Part shown: piece after piece, positions 9,603 to 18,109 of the stretch
Layout of the letters: the number at the start of each line of letters is the position of its first letter
Numbering within the stretch: position 1 is the first letter of the stretch
From: Bradyrhizobium sp. ISRA430
GTDB lineage: Bacteria; Pseudomonadota; Alphaproteobacteria; Rhizobiales; Xanthobacteraceae
NCBI RefSeq assembly: GCF_029909975.1
Contig: NZ_CP094516.1
Coordinates: 5,394,001 to 5,458,000, forward strand
Direction of reading: 5' to 3'
Length of the DNA: 64,000 bases
Program-made: the position numbers and the translations under genes
Notes under the pieces: generated by a model
The model's database searches: none
Told to the model about the DNA's origin: nothing
What the model saw: only the letters and a program-made list of their open reading frames with translations

Positions 9603-9771
9603 ATTTACGGTCCATTTCGGCTGGAAAAGCGGGGTTCTTCTCGCCTATTCGTCCCGCTGCGGCAATCGCTAAATGCGATATCACGGGTTGTCTTGCGGTT
9701 TTGAGGGGCTAGTGTGGCGCCGAAGAAAACATTGATGGATTCTTAAGCACCATCAAATAGTCACAGGCTGC

Positions 9772-10464
9772 ATGTTTACGCTGTTTCATCATCCGTTCTG
9801 TCCGCATTCGCGCTTCATCCGCCTGATCGTGGGCGAATACGGGCTCGAGCTGCGGCTGACCGAGGAACGCACCTGGGAACGGCGCGAAGCATTTCTGCTG
9901 CTCAACGCGGCGGGCACGACGCCGGTGCTGGTGGACGAAAAGGAGCCGCCGATTCCGGGCGCGGCGATCATCGCCGAATATCTCGACGAGGCCTATGGGC
10001 AAGGCATGGGCGTCAAGCGCTTGATGCCGAACACGATCACCGAGCGCGTCGAGGTGCGCCGGCTGATGGCCTGGTTCAACGAGAAATTCTTCGAGGAGGT
10101 CTCCCATCCGCTGGTGACCGAGCGCATCTACAAGCGCTTCATGAGCGAGGAGAACGGCGGCGGCCCGCCGTCGGCCGACGTAATGCGCGCCGCCAAGGCC
10201 AATGTGCGGTATCATCTGGCCTACATCGGCTGGCTGGCGCAGACGCGCAACTTCCTCGCCGGCGACCGGTTAACCTATGCGGATCTCGCCGCCGCAGCGC
10301 ATCTTTCGGCGATCGACTATCTGGGCGACGTGCCATGGAGCGAGGACGACGCAGCAAAGGCGTGGTACGCGCGGGTGAAATCCCGCCCGTCGTTCCGCCC
10401 GCTGCTGAGCGAATGGCTGGCCGGCGTGCCGGCGTCGCGGACCTATGTGGATCTCGACTTCTGA
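9772..10464 (+). CDS. fzlA: glutathione S-transferase family protein, FzlA-like
   Basis: A 230-residue GST-fold protein: the N-terminal thioredoxin-like half begins [17 protein letters not shown] with the usual Pro-rich turn GTTPVLVD near 45-52, and an all-helical C-terminal half follows. In Caulobacter a close GST homologue, FzlA, binds and curves FtsZ filaments and is essential for division. Placement beside uppP and immediately before queG matches what I recall of the fzlA neighbourhood in other alphaproteobacteria. I treat FzlA as likely, but a catalytic GST is not excluded. Its stop codon overlaps the proposed queG start. Confidence 0.7.
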   Translation: MFTLFHHPFCPHSRFIRLIVGEYGLELRLTEERTWERREAFLLLNAAGTTPVLVDEKEPPIPGAAIIAEYLDEAYGQGMGVKRLMPNTITERVEVRRLMAWFNEKFFEEVSHPLVTERIYKRFMSEENGGGPPSADVMRAAKANVRYHLAYIGWLAQTRNFLAGDRLTYADLAAAAHLSAIDYLGDVPWSEDDAAKAWYARVKSRPSFRPLLSEWLAGVPASRTYVDLDF

Positions 10465-11594
10465 ACTCTGCGTCTGATCTGTCCGATCTGAAGGCTGCGC
10501 TTGCGCGCGAGGCGCAGGCGCTCGGCTTCGACTGCATCGGCATCACCGCACCCGGCACGATCGAGAATGCCGGAAAGTACTTCCTCGAATTCATCGCCTC
10601 GGGCGGCCATGGCGACATGGACTGGCTTGCTGCGCAGCCCGAGCGCCGGGTCGATCCGCGCGGGCTGTGGCAGGACGTGCGCTCGGTGATCATGCTCGGA
10701 GTGAACTACGGCCCCGACCAGGATCCACTGGCGATCCTGCAAGAGCGCACGCGTGCGGCGATCTCGGTCTATGCGAAAGGCGACGACTATCACGACCTGA
10801 TCAAGAAGCGCCTGAAGGCGCTGGCGCGCTGGCTGGTTGCGACCGCGCCGTCCGAGGTGAAGGTGTTCGTCGACACCGCGGCCGTGATGGAAAAGCCGCT
10901 GGCGCAGGCGGCGCATCTGGGCTGGCAGGGCAAGCACACCAATCTCGTCTCGCGCGAATTCGGCTCATGGCTGTTCCTCGGCGCGATCTACACCACGCTT
11001 GAGCTGCCGCGCGACGACGCGGAGATCGATCATTGCGGCTCCTGCCATGCATGTCTCGACATCTGCCCGACCGCGGCATTCCCCGCGCCCTACAAGCTCG
11101 ATGCGCGCCGCTGCATCTCGTACCTGACCATCGAGAACAAGGGACCGATCCCGCGCGAGTTTCGCAAAGCAATCGGCAACCGCATCTATGGCTGCGACGA
11201 TTGCCTTGCCGCCTGTCCCTGGAACAAGTTTGCCCAAGAGGGCCGCGAAGCAAAGCTCGCAGCACGCGACGTGCTGCGCGCGCCAAAGCTTGCCGAACTG
11301 GCGCGCCTCGACGACGCCGCGTTTCGCGCGCTGTTCGCGAAATCGCCGGTGAAGCGCATCGGCCGCGACCGCTTCGTGCGCAACGTGCTGATCGCGATCG
11401 GCAACTCGAGTGATGTCGCATTGGCGGAAGAGGCGCGGCGTTCGCTGGATGATGCGAGCCCGCTGGTGCGTGGGGCCGCGGTGTGGGCGTTGGGGCAGTT
11501 GTTGTCGCGCGAGGAGTTTGCGGCGCTGGGCGCAAATGCAATCGCAAGCGAGTGCGATGAGAGTGTGTGTGAGGAGTGGCGGGCCGCTTCCTAA
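10461..11594 (+). CDS. queG: tRNA epoxyqueuosine(34) reductase QueG
   Basis: Cobalamin-dependent iron-sulfur enzyme for the last step of queuosine synthesis at tRNA wobble position 34. Two ferredoxin-type 4Fe-4S motifs are visible: [12 protein letters not shown] and [13 protein letters not shown]. The C-terminal HEAT-like region ([13 protein letters not shown]) is also typical. No ATG or GTG lies near the family N-terminus ([20 protein letters not shown]). The best start is a rare CTG at 10461 whose last two bases plus the next A form the fzlA stop (CTGA, as in ATGA couplings). The alternative ATG at 10413 would add 16 residues inside fzlA. Product length is about 377 residues from the CTG, normal for QueG. 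Confidence 0.9.
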   Translation: MNSASDLSDLKAALAREAQALGFDCIGITAPGTIENAGKYFLEFIASGGHGDMDWLAAQPERRVDPRGLWQDVRSVIMLGVNYGPDQDPLAILQERTRAAISVYAKGDDYHDLIKKRLKALARWLVATAPSEVKVFVDTAAVMEKPLAQAAHLGWQGKHTNLVSREFGSWLFLGAIYTTLELPRDDAEIDHCGSCHACLDICPTAAFPAPYKLDARRCISYLTIENKGPIPREFRKAIGNRIYGCDDCLAACPWNKFAQEGREAKLAARDVLRAPKLAELARLDDAAFRALFAKSPVKRIGRDRFVRNVLIAIGNSSDVALAEEARRSLDDASPLVRGAAVWALGQLLSREEFAALGANAIASECDESVCEEWRAAS

Positions 11595-11602
11595 CACTCC
11601 AC

Positions 11603-11703
11603 TGTCATGCCCCGCGAAGGCGGGGCATCCAGTACGCCGCGGCTTCTCCGTACCCGTCACTGTCTCTGGAATACTGGATCACCCGCTTTCGCGGGTGATG
11701 ACA
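11603..11703. repeat. intergenic palindrome, family A copy 1
   Basis: A long imperfect inverted repeat that begins TGTCATGCCCCGCGAAGG and ends in TCGCGGGTGATGACA, with internal short palindromes. A second copy lies at 13331-13450. It has no ORF of its own. Confidence 0.75.
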
Positions 11704-11736
11704 GCGGAGGATGAGGGGAACGCGTGGCGCTCCTGA

Positions 11737-11846
11737 CCCTCATCCTGAGGAGCGCGCTTGCGCGCGTCTCGAAGGATGAAGGCCGAGCTGCCGCAGCCGG
11801 GCCTGCATGGTTCGAGACGGCGCCTCGCGCCTCCTCACCATGAGGA
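11737..11846. repeat. intergenic palindrome, family B copy 1
   Basis: Imperfect inverted repeat running from CCCTCATCCTGAGGAG, through a stem of alternating GCGC, to CTCCTCACCATGAGG. A shorter copy of the same family lies at 45643-45690. It directly follows the family A copy, so two elements are stacked between queG and the thioesterase gene. Confidence 0.7.
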
Positions 11847-11891
11847 TCGGGCACCTTGATTTCCCCGCGCGATGCTTCAAGGTCGCGCATC

Positions 11892-12689
11892 ATGACCAAT
11901 ATGCCTTTCTTCACCCGCGACGGCGACACATTCCATCCGACGGAAGTCGCCAATGGTCCGTGGGATCCGAAATCGCTGCACGGACGCGTCATCGTCGGCC
12001 TGCTCGGCTTCGCCATCGAGGAGCGCCATTCGAGCCAGGAATTCGTGCCGGCACGGCTCACCGTCGACATGTTTCGCCTGCCAACCATCGACAAGCCGAT
12101 TCAAGTGACGACACGGCTGGTGCGCGACGGCCTGCGCATCCGCGTGGTCGAGGCGGAGCTCTTCTCCGGCGGCGTCAGCATGGCGCGCGCCTCGTGCCAG
12201 CTCCTGCGCCGGACGCAGAATCCGGATGGCAGCGTCTGGTCGCCGCCGAACTGGGATGCGCCAAAGCCCGCCGACATTCCGCCGCCGACCGACCCGCGGC
12301 TCGGCATGAACGGGAAATGGACGACGCGCCCGATCGTCGGCCACATGGGCTCGCTCGGTGCGCGCCGGCTCTGGATGAGCGAGGTGCGCGAGCTGATCGC
12401 GGGCGTTGCGATGACGCCATTCGTCCATGTCGCAACCGGCGCCGACTTCGCAAGCCCGTTCGCCAACGCCGGCGACAAGGGGCTCGGCTACATCAACAGC
12501 GACGTGACCATCTATCTGCATCGCCTGCCGGTGACGAGGTGGATCGGCTTCGAGGTGGTGAACCACCACGCCACCGACGGCGTCGCGATCGGTGAATGCT
12601 GGCTCTACGACGAACAGGGCCCAATCGGCACCGCAACGGTGGCGGCGCTGGCGCAGCGCAAGCCGATGGCGAAGCCACCGCCGCCGTAG
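11892..12689 (+). CDS. acyl-CoA thioesterase-like protein (double hotdog)
   Basis: A 265-residue protein resembling TesB-type thioesterase family members: two hotdog-like halves (about residues 10-115 and 140-260), with the first helix segment around LHGRVIVGLLGFAIEE and the strand PARLTVDMFRLP. These hydrolyse acyl-CoA thioesters, but many members are uncharacterised. The ATG at 11892 is preferred over 11856 because the extra 12 residues are encoded by DNA beside the palindromic repeats. The gene stands alone between two repeat elements, so its context gives no pathway clue. Confidence 0.7.
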   Translation: MTNMPFFTRDGDTFHPTEVANGPWDPKSLHGRVIVGLLGFAIEERHSSQEFVPARLTVDMFRLPTIDKPIQVTTRLVRDGLRIRVVEAELFSGGVSMARASCQLLRRTQNPDGSVWSPPNWDAPKPADIPPPTDPRLGMNGKWTTRPIVGHMGSLGARRLWMSEVRELIAGVAMTPFVHVATGADFASPFANAGDKGLGYINSDVTIYLHRLPVTRWIGFEVVNHHATDGVAIGECWLYDEQGPIGTATVAALAQRKPMAKPPPP

Positions 12690-12702
12690 CTCTCATCTCA
12701 AG

Positions 12703-12801
12703 TCGTCATTCCGGGGCACGCGAAGCGTGGGCCCGGAATCCATGCTCCCGATGGTGGTTATGGATCCGGGCCTGCGCTTACGGCGCATCCCGGAATGACG
12801 A
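12703..12801. repeat. intergenic palindrome, family C
   Basis: Imperfect inverted repeat with ends TCGTCATTCCGGGGCACG and GCATCCCGGAATGACGA, an internal stem GCGAAGCGTGGGCC, and a central GAATCCATGC. It lies between two convergent genes. Only one copy is seen in this window. Confidence 0.7.
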
Positions 12802-12840
12802 TGCGGAGAGAGCTCGCTTCCCACGACAAGAAGGAGCGAG

Positions 12841-13305
12841 TTACGCCAGATGCCGCTTCATCTCCGGTCTCGCCCTCAGCTCGGCGCCCTGCCTGGCGAC
12901 GATCTTGGCGATGCGCTCCGGTGCGAACTTCAGGTCGACGAAGGCAGGCGCGGTATTGGCGACCTCGTGATAGCTGGCGATCTTGCCGTCGCGGAGCGTC
13001 ATGATCGCCACGCCCTCGAACATCGCCCGCGCACCGTTCGCTTCAGGCAATGTCGAGCAATAGCTGAAGGTATAGCGCGCATAGAGCGTGGTGCCGTCGG
13101 AGACCGGCTCGTGCATGTCCCAGCGGAAATCCTTGGCCGTTCGATAGAACCAGTCGTCGATCATCCCCGCGATTTTTTCGCGGCCAGCGAACGCGCCGTA
13201 GAACACGTCGTGATAGACGCCATCCTCGGTGAACAGTTCGGCAAAAGCCTTGCCGTTGCGCTGCTCGACCGCGTCGCAGAAGGCACGCAGCATGGTGGTG
13301 GTCAT
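12841..13305 (-). CDS. nuclear transport factor 2 (SnoaL-like) family protein
   Basis: A 154-residue protein of the NTF2-like alpha+beta barrel type: N-terminal helix LRAFCDAVEQRNGKAFAELF (residues 5-24), then EDGVYHDVFYG and the strand motif EGVAIMTLRDGKIASYHEV (about 103-121). Members include small-molecule-binding proteins and isomerases. The ATG at 13305 is chosen; an upstream start at 13425 would encode 40 residues from the family A palindrome, which is an artefact. No active-site residues can be assigned. Convergent with the thioesterase gene. Confidence 0.75.
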   Translation of the reverse strand: MTTTMLRAFCDAVEQRNGKAFAELFTEDGVYHDVFYGAFAGREKIAGMIDDWFYRTAKDFRWDMHEPVSDGTTLYARYTFSYCSTLPEANGARAMFEGVAIMTLRDGKIASYHEVANTAPAFVDLKFAPERIAKIVARQGAELRARPEMKRHLA

Positions 13306-13330
13306 CGGCGCTTCTCGCTCCCCATTCTCC

Positions 13331-13450
13331 GTCATGCCCCGCGCAGGCGGGCATCCAGCACGCCGCGGCCTCTCAGTTAGACACGTCCATCTCTGGGATA
13401 CTGGATCGCCCGCCCCAGTGCGCAAGTGCGCACAAGGCGGGCGATGACAC
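13331..13450. repeat. intergenic palindrome, family A copy 2
   Basis: Second copy of the element at 11603-11703, beginning GTCATGCCCCGCGCAGG and ending GGCGGGCGATGACAC. Its centre has an additional small palindrome, AGTGCGCAAGTGCGCA. Confidence 0.75.
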
Positions 13451-13467
13451 TGGTGTCTAGCAACACT

Positions 13468-14289
13468 TCACCCGATCTCAGCCACTGCGGCAAGGATGCG
13501 TGCGATGTCCTGCGGACGCGACAGGCGGTGATCGCCGTCCTGGATCATGGTCAGCACGACGTCGTCGGCCGGCAGGCGATGCGTCAGCGCAAACGCATGC
13601 TGCCACGGCACGTCCGGATCCTTGGCACCTTGCAGGATGCGGACGGGGCAGCCGAGGTCGATGGCGCTGCCGAGCACGAGGTGATTGCGTCCCTCCACGA
13701 TCAGGTTCCGCGTGATCGGATAGGGCGAGCCGTCACCATACTCGGACGGCCTGAACCAGACGCCCTTGGTCTCGATCTCCTTCTTCACCGCGGCCGAGAA
13801 GTTCTTCCACATCAGCTCCTCGGTGAAGTCGGGCGCCGGCGCAATCAGCACGAGGCCCGCGAGCGACGCCTTCGCCTGCTGTTGCTCTGGCTCGTTCCCT
13901 TGCGCGTTCCCTTGTCGCTTCCTGATCTCGCGCGCGAGCAGAAGCGCCATCCAGCCGCCCATGGAGGAGCCGATCACAATCTGCGGGCCTTCGCAGAACT
14001 GCTCGAACACCGCCACGCTTTCCTCCAGCCAGCGTCCGATGGTTCCGTCGGCGAAATCGCCACCGGATTCGCCGTGGCCGGAATAGTCGAACCGCACCGA
14101 GGCGCGGCCGTGATCTTTGGCCCAGCCATCCAGCGCCAACGCCTTGGTACCCTGCATGTCTGATTTGAAGCCGCCGAGCCAGATCAACCCGGGGCCTTGC
14201 CCAGCGCGGCTGCGCACCGCGATCTTGCGCGCGGACGGACCTTCGCCCACATCGATGAAGCTCGGCGCGTCGGAAATCGCATTGGTCAT
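13468..14289 (-). CDS. alpha/beta hydrolase
   Basis: A 273-residue alpha/beta-hydrolase fold protein. The nucleophile elbow is GSSMGG (Ser about residue 109), preceded by the oxyanion region LGGFKSDMQG (39-47) and DYSGHGES (68-75). A catalytic acid (KDPDVPW region) and the histidine GDHRL close to the C-terminus complete the expected triad. Resembles abhydrolase-10-like (ABHD10) serine hydrolases, but the substrate is unknown. The ATG at 14289 is preferred; the ATG at 14331 would add 14 hydrophilic residues. Divergent from infC. Confidence 0.82.
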   Translation of the reverse strand: MTNAISDAPSFIDVGEGPSARKIAVRSRAGQGPGLIWLGGFKSDMQGTKALALDGWAKDHGRASVRFDYSGHGESGGDFADGTIGRWLEESVAVFEQFCEGPQIVIGSSMGGWMALLLAREIRKRQGNAQGNEPEQQQAKASLAGLVLIAPAPDFTEELMWKNFSAAVKKEIETKGVWFRPSEYGDGSPYPITRNLIVEGRNHLVLGSAIDLGCPVRILQGAKDPDVPWQHAFALTHRLPADDVVLTMIQDGDHRLSRPQDIARILAAVAEIG

Positions 14290-14399
14290 GGAACGTTTAC
14301 TCTGGTTGTGCGGTTTGAGCTGTTCGAGCATGTCCTGCAGCGCAATCCCATGTCGACATTGACCCTTTGGGACGCTTGCGGAACAGAAGCAAGGTGTCT

Positions 14400-14447
14400 A
14401 TGTCGAGCACCGTGCCGATGGGCGTGACCAAAATGCCTCGCATTTGA
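14400..14447 (+). CDS. candidate 15-residue upstream ORF in the infC leader
   Basis: A small frame MSSTVPMGVTKMPRI starts at ATG 14400 with AAGG six bases upstream, and stops at TGA 14445-14447. The stop sits inside a hairpin followed by T5 (14436-14455), 93 bases before the infC start. This placement resembles a leader-peptide attenuator. It is an inference from layout only. Confidence 0.35.
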   Translation: MSSTVPMGVTKMPRI

Positions 14448-14455
14448 GGGTTTTT
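14431..14455 (+). terminator. terminator-like hairpin with an alternative fold, infC leader
   Basis: Two mutually exclusive hairpins share these bases. One is AAATGC-CTC-GCATTT (perfect 6-bp stem). The other is CCTC-GCATTT-GAGG followed by GTTTTT. The second looks like a weak intrinsic terminator on the plus strand. A ribosome stopping at the TGA at 14445 would cover both. Confidence 0.4.
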
Positions 14456-14540
14456 CGCTTCTCGCACGAGCGACTTGCTTGCCGGCAAACGCATCTTCCT
14501 TCAAAATAGCTGCTTCCTTCACAACTTTGGAGAACCACCC

Positions 14541-15080
14541 ATTCGTCGTCCCAATAGAGCCCCGGCCCCTGCCAGCAAAGACGGGCCGCGCATCAATGAT
14601 GATATCCGCAATGCGCAGATCCAACTGATCGATCAGACCGGTGAGAACAAAGGCACGGTCGAGACCGTCGTGGCCATTCGGCTGGCCCAGGAAGCTGGCA
14701 TGGATCTGGTTGAAATTTCGCCGAATACCAGCCCTCCCGTCTGCAAGATCATGGACTACGGGAAGTACAAGTATTCCGCTCAGAAAAAAGCCGCCGAGGC
14801 CCGCAAGCGGCAGAAGACCGTCGAGATCAAGGAGATCAAGCTCCGCCCGATGATCGACGACCACGACTATGACGTGAAGATGCGCGCGATGCAGCGGTTC
14901 TTCGAAGAGGGCGACAAGGTCAAGATCACGCTGCGCTACCGTGGCCGCGAGATGGCGCACCAGGAGATCGGCACCAAGCTGCTCGACAAGATCAAGAGCG
15001 ACGTCGCCGAGCTCGCCAAGGTCGAGCAGGACGCCAAGTTCGAGGGCCGTCAGGTCGTCATGGTGCTGGCGCCGCGCTGA
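14541..15080 (+). CDS. infC: translation initiation factor IF-3
   Basis: Binds the 30S subunit, blocks premature 50S joining and checks start-codon fidelity. The 179-residue frame from ATT at 14541 has both IF3 domains: N-terminal ([36 protein letters not shown]) and C-terminal ([28 protein letters not shown], ending VMVLAPR). A strong Shine-Dalgarno TTGGAGA (14527-14533) is 7 bases before ATT. AUU initiation is the classic autoregulatory feature of infC, because IF3 discriminates against its own start. The upstream in-frame start at 14475 has no support. Followed by a good terminator, so it is not co-transcribed with rpmI-rplT. Confidence 0.97.
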   Translation: MRRPNRAPAPASKDGPRINDDIRNAQIQLIDQTGENKGTVETVVAIRLAQEAGMDLVEISPNTSPPVCKIMDYGKYKYSAQKKAAEARKRQKTVEIKEIKLRPMIDDHDYDVKMRAMQRFFEEGDKVKITLRYRGREMAHQEIGTKLLDKIKSDVAELAKVEQDAKFEGRQVVMVLAPR

Positions 15081-15101
15081 CGGCAACTCTCGAAGGAATT
15101 C

Positions 15102-15138
15102 AACGGCCCGTCCGGATGTCCGGCGGGCCGTTTGTGTT
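15102..15138 (+). terminator. intrinsic terminator after infC
   Basis: A 9-bp stem AACGGCCCG/CGGGCCGTT carrying an inner CCGG-ATGT-CCGG hairpin and followed by TTGTGTTT. It lies 21 bases after the infC stop and next to the convergent hypothetical gene. Confidence 0.75.
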
Positions 15139-15543
15139 TCAGGTCCGTGTCGCCTGCCAGGTGCCGCTGCAGCGGTCGCCGGAGATGATGCCGTGCCACG
15201 AACCAGCACCGTACACGCGAGCGAGGCGGCCGCCGCCGCTGGCGTGGGATGCGCCGACCGAGACCTGGACCGCGACGGCGCCGGCGCGATTGACCCTGCC
15301 GGAGACCCGACCGCCGCCGGCGGACGAGACGCGGCCGCCGATCACGGTGAAGGGAACACTGTAGCCAGAGCTGCAATTGCCGCGGGTGGTGGCGAAGGTG
15401 ACGTTCCAGACCCCGTCGTAGCTGCCCACACGGGCGTCGGCGGCCGACAGCGGTACGGCCGCGGCGAGCGCGGCAAACAGCAGCAGATGGCGCGGGCGGG
15501 TCACGGCGGATAAAAACGAAAGCGATTGCGGGAAGTCGGCCAT
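15139..15543 (-). CDS. exported protein of unknown function
   Basis: A 134-residue protein with a clear signal peptide: TRPRHLL then a hydrophobic core LLFAALAAAVPLSAADA (about residues 17-36). The mature part is rich in Gly, Ser and Val, with two cysteines in NCSSGYS and DRCSGTW that could form a disulfide, a pattern seen in small alphaproteobacterial proteins of beta-sandwich type. The start at 15543 has an ideal AGGAGG seven bases upstream; the longer start at 15627 is rejected. I do not recognise the family. Located between infC and rpmI on the opposite strand, splitting what is one operon in enterobacteria. Confidence 0.75.
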   Translation of the reverse strand: MADFPQSLSFLSAVTRPRHLLLFAALAAAVPLSAADARVGSYDGVWNVTFATTRGNCSSGYSVPFTVIGGRVSSAGGGRVSGRVNRAGAVAVQVSVGASHASGGGRLARVYGAGSWHGIISGDRCSGTWQATRT

Positions 15544-15767
15544 TTTGGTCCTCCTCTGGGCGGCGAGGCGTGGACATGGTAACCCAGAATAGTCGGCGAG
15601 CAGGTTCCGGCGGTTCATCGTTGCCATTTCGCTTCGGCTCTGCCATAAGCCCAGCCTTCATCGCCCGGCTGATTTAAGGGCTGCCGTGGCGATGTCCGTG
15701 CGGGTTTCTGCCACTGCGCAAAAACCTGAGCACAATCAACGCTCTAACGAGCATTTTTGACGGCCAG

Positions 15768-15783
15768 CCGCCTTCGCGGGCGG
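15768..15783 (+). promoter_or_regulatory. hairpin in the rpmI leader
   Basis: CCGCC-TTCGCG-GGCGG followed by ATTTCTATT, 28 bases before the rpmI ATG. In enterobacteria L20 represses rpmI-rplT through leader structure; whether this hairpin plays that role is unknown. Confidence 0.3.
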
Positions 15784-15811
15784 ATTTCTATTGTGGCCAT
15801 AGGAGAGCCAA

Positions 15812-16012
15812 ATGCCCAAGTTGAAGACCAAATCGGGCGCCAAAAAGCGCTTCAAGGTGACTGCCACCGGCAAAGTGATGCACGCCCAGCGCGGCAAGCG
15901 TCACGGCATGATCAAGCGAACGAAGAAGCAGATCCGTCAGCTTCGCGGCACCCGCGTGCTGTTCAAGACCGACGGCGACAACGTCAAGAAGTACTTCTTG
16001 CCGAACGCCTGA
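15812..16012 (+). CDS. rpmI: 50S ribosomal protein L35
   Basis: A 66-residue basic protein with the family start [20 protein letters not shown] and the [20 protein letters not shown] stretch. Normal length. RBS AGGAGAG ends six bases before the ATG. Followed by rplT after 79 bases, in the conserved rpmI-rplT order. Confidence 0.98.
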   Translation: MPKLKTKSGAKKRFKVTATGKVMHAQRGKRHGMIKRTKKQIRQLRGTRVLFKTDGDNVKKYFLPNA

Positions 16013-16091
16013 TCGCGTCCACGATCACATCAGCCGAGCCGCGTTTCGCGCGGTGATCCCGAACCTAAGTCATCTCTGAAGGATTTTTGTC

Positions 16092-16451
16092 ATGTCTCGC
16101 GTCAAACGCGGTGTGACCGCCCACGCCAAGCACAAGAAAGTCTACAAGGCCGCCAAGGGTTTCTACGGCCGCCGCAAGAACACGATCCGCGCCGCCAAGC
16201 CGGCCGTCGAGAAGGCCCAGCAGTATGCCTTCCGTGACCGCAAGCGTCGCAAGCGCACCTTCCGCGCGCTCTGGATCCAGCGCCTCAACGCCGCCGTCCG
16301 TCCCTTCGGCCTGACCTACAGCCGATTTATCGACGGCCTCGCCAAGTCGGGCATCACGGTCGACCGCAAGGTGCTGTCGGATCTCGCAATCCGCGAGCCG
16401 GCTGCGTTCCAGGCGATCGCCGAGAAGGCCAAGGCTGCTTTGGCTGCCTGA
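16092..16451 (+). CDS. rplT: 50S ribosomal protein L20
   Basis: A 119-residue protein needed for early 50S assembly. Conserved sequence: [19 protein letters not shown] start (here [20 protein letters not shown]), then [15 protein letters not shown] and [17 protein letters not shown] ([14 protein letters not shown]). RBS AAGGA lies 9-13 bases upstream of the ATG. In E. coli L20 is the autogenous repressor of its operon. Convergent with the exported Cys-rich protein gene at 16463. Confidence 0.98.
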   Translation: MSRVKRGVTAHAKHKKVYKAAKGFYGRRKNTIRAAKPAVEKAQQYAFRDRKRRKRTFRALWIQRLNAAVRPFGLTYSRFIDGLAKSGITVDRKVLSDLAIREPAAFQAIAEKAKAALAA

Positions 16452-16462
16452 AGCCTTTAGCG

Positions 16463-16876
16463 CTAGCGGGCCTTCGGGCCCGCGGCCTTGAGCGCCCGTT
16501 GCGAGTAACGCTGGGCGACCTCCGCCCGGCAGAACGCTGTGAACGATCGATACATGGTGCCGGATTGATTCCGGTATTTTCGGTCGCAGACGTGCATCTC
16601 GCGTTGGTAGGCCTGTTTCCGCGCACTCTTGAGGCCGGACATGAAGTCCGCCTCGCATTTCTTCTCGACGGCGGCGCCAAGCTGGACATCGCCGCTCGCG
16701 CCGTATTCGCAATCCTGGAACACCTTCATCGCGCTTTCGCAGCCCTTCTGGGCGTTGATCGTCTCGATGATCTCGTCCTGCGTCATGGATTTCTCCATGC
16801 AAACCGCGGCGCGCACGGAGGTCCCGGCGACCGACAAAGCGACGGCCAGAACGGCCAGACAGGATCTTGGAAGCAT
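16463..16876 (-). CDS. exported six-cysteine protein of unknown function
   Basis: A 137-residue protein with a signal peptide (LPRSCLAVLAVALSVAGTSVRA, cleavage about residue 23). The mature part has six cysteines (about positions 26, 46, 56, 74, 97, 114), enough for three disulfides, and a charged helical character. The spacing of the last pair is loosely like LprI/DUF1311 lysozyme-inhibitor-like proteins, but I do not claim membership. The start at 16876 has AGGAGA upstream. A much longer frame on this strand runs antisense through pheS and is rejected. Divergent from pheS by 150 bases. Confidence 0.75.
   Translation of the reverse strand: MLPRSCLAVLAVALSVAGTSVRAAVCMEKSMTQDEIIETINAQKGCESAMKVFQDCEYGASGDVQLGAAVEKKCEADFMSGLKSARKQAYQREMHVCDRKYRNQSGTMYRSFTAFCRAEVAQRYSQRALKAAGPKAR
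16466..16483. terminator. strong hairpin between convergent genes
   Basis: A perfect 7-bp stem GCGGGCC-TTCG-GGCCCGC with a stable TTCG tetraloop, 14 bases after the rplT stop and overlapping the last codons of the convergent gene. There is no T tract, so its role as a terminator is only likely. Confidence 0.4.
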
Positions 16877-17026
16877 CGCGAAAGTCTCCTCGTATCCCTT
16901 GGTGCCGAGCCGATGCGCGAGGTTCAACCCAGCCGGTCGCAAGCCCGAAATGACCGGCTTTTTGCTTGACGTTACGGCCTTCGGGCGGCGACAACCCAGC
17001 CGAATTTTGGCAGCAGGGATTTGACT

Positions 17027-18109
17027 GTGTCTGACCTCGCAACGCTCGAAACCTCCATCCTCGACCAGATCGCCGGCGCCGGCGACGAAGCCGCCCTCGA
17101 GGCGGTGCGCGTCGCAGCGCTCGGCAAGAAGGGCTCGATCTCCGCGCTGCTTGCGACGCTCGGAAAGATGTCGCCCGACGAACGCAAGACGCAAGGAGCC
17201 GCGATCAACCAGGCCAAGGACAAGGTCATGCAGGCGCTTACTGCGCGGCGGGACGTCTTGAAGTCGGCCGCGCTCGATGCGCGGCTCGCCTCCGAGACCA
17301 TCGACGTCACCCTGCCGCTGCGCGACGCGCCGGCCGAGGCCGGCCGTATCCATCCGCTCAGCCAGGTCTGGGACGAGCTGACGACCATCTTCGCCGACAT
17401 GGGATTTTCGGTCGCCGAAGGTCCCGATATCGAGACCGACGACTACAACTTCACCAAGCTGAACTTTCCCGAAGGGCATCCCGCGCGCGAGATGCACGAC
17501 ACGTTCTTCTTCCATCCGAAGGAGGACGGCTCGCGCATGCTGCTGCGGACCCACACCTCGCCGGTGCAGGTGCGCACCATGCTGAGCCAGAAACCGCCGA
17601 TCCGCGTGATCTGCCCGGGCCGCACCTACCGCATCGATTCGGACGCGACCCACACGCCGCAATTCCACCAGGTCGAAGGCCTCGTCATCGACAAGAGCTC
17701 GCATCTCGGCCACCTCAAGTGGATCCTGCACGAGTTCTGCAAGGCGTTCTTCGAGGTCGACCACATCAATATGCGCTTCCGTCCCTCGTTCTTCCCGTTC
17801 ACCGAGCCGTCGCTGGAAGTCGACATTCAGTGCCGCCGCGACAAGGGCGAGATCCGCTTCGGCGAGGGTGAGGACTGGCTCGAGATTCTCGGCTGCGGCA
17901 TGGTGCATCCGAACGTGTTGCGCGCTTGCGGCATCGATCCCGACGAGTACCAGGGCTTCGCCTGGGGCATGGGCATCGATCGCATCGCGATGCTGAAATA
18001 CGGCATGAGCGACCTGCGCCAGCTCTTCGACGGCGACGTCCGCTGGCTGTCCCATTACGGCTTCAAGCCGCTCGAAGTCCCCACGCTCGCAGGAGGGCTG
18101 AGCTCGTGA
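17027..18109 (+). CDS. pheS: phenylalanine--tRNA ligase alpha subunit
   Basis: Catalytic subunit of the heterotetrameric enzyme that charges tRNA-Phe. The 360 residues include the N-terminal coiled coil (about 1-85) and class II synthetase motifs: motif 2-like [23 protein letters not shown], and motif 3 [13 protein letters not shown] near the C-terminus. The start is taken as GTG 17027 ([10 protein letters not shown]) with AGCAGGG upstream; a TTG two codons earlier is possible. The stop overlaps the pheT GTG by 4 bp (GTGA), so the subunits are translationally coupled in equal amounts. Confidence 0.97.
   Translation: MSDLATLETSILDQIAGAGDEAALEAVRVAALGKKGSISALLATLGKMSPDERKTQGAAINQAKDKVMQALTARRDVLKSAALDARLASETIDVTLPLRDAPAEAGRIHPLSQVWDELTTIFADMGFSVAEGPDIETDDYNFTKLNFPEGHPAREMHDTFFFHPKEDGSRMLLRTHTSPVQVRTMLSQKPPIRVICPGRTYRIDSDATHTPQFHQVEGLVIDKSSHLGHLKWILHEFCKAFFEVDHINMRFRPSFFPFTEPSLEVDIQCRRDKGEIRFGEGEDWLEILGCGMVHPNVLRACGIDPDEYQGFAWGMGIDRIAMLKYGMSDLRQLFDGDVRWLSHYGFKPLEVPTLAGGLSS

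Noticed and set aside
13306..13425. N-terminal extension of the NTF2-like protein
   Set aside because: These codons lie in the family A palindrome; the ATG at 13305 fits the family.
11603..13450. CRISPR array from stacked palindromes
   Set aside because: Units are few, of different families and unevenly spaced, with no spacers or cas genes.
16463..18055. 530-codon minus frame through pheS
   Set aside because: Only the last 137 codons look like a protein with a signal and RBS; the rest is antisense to pheS.
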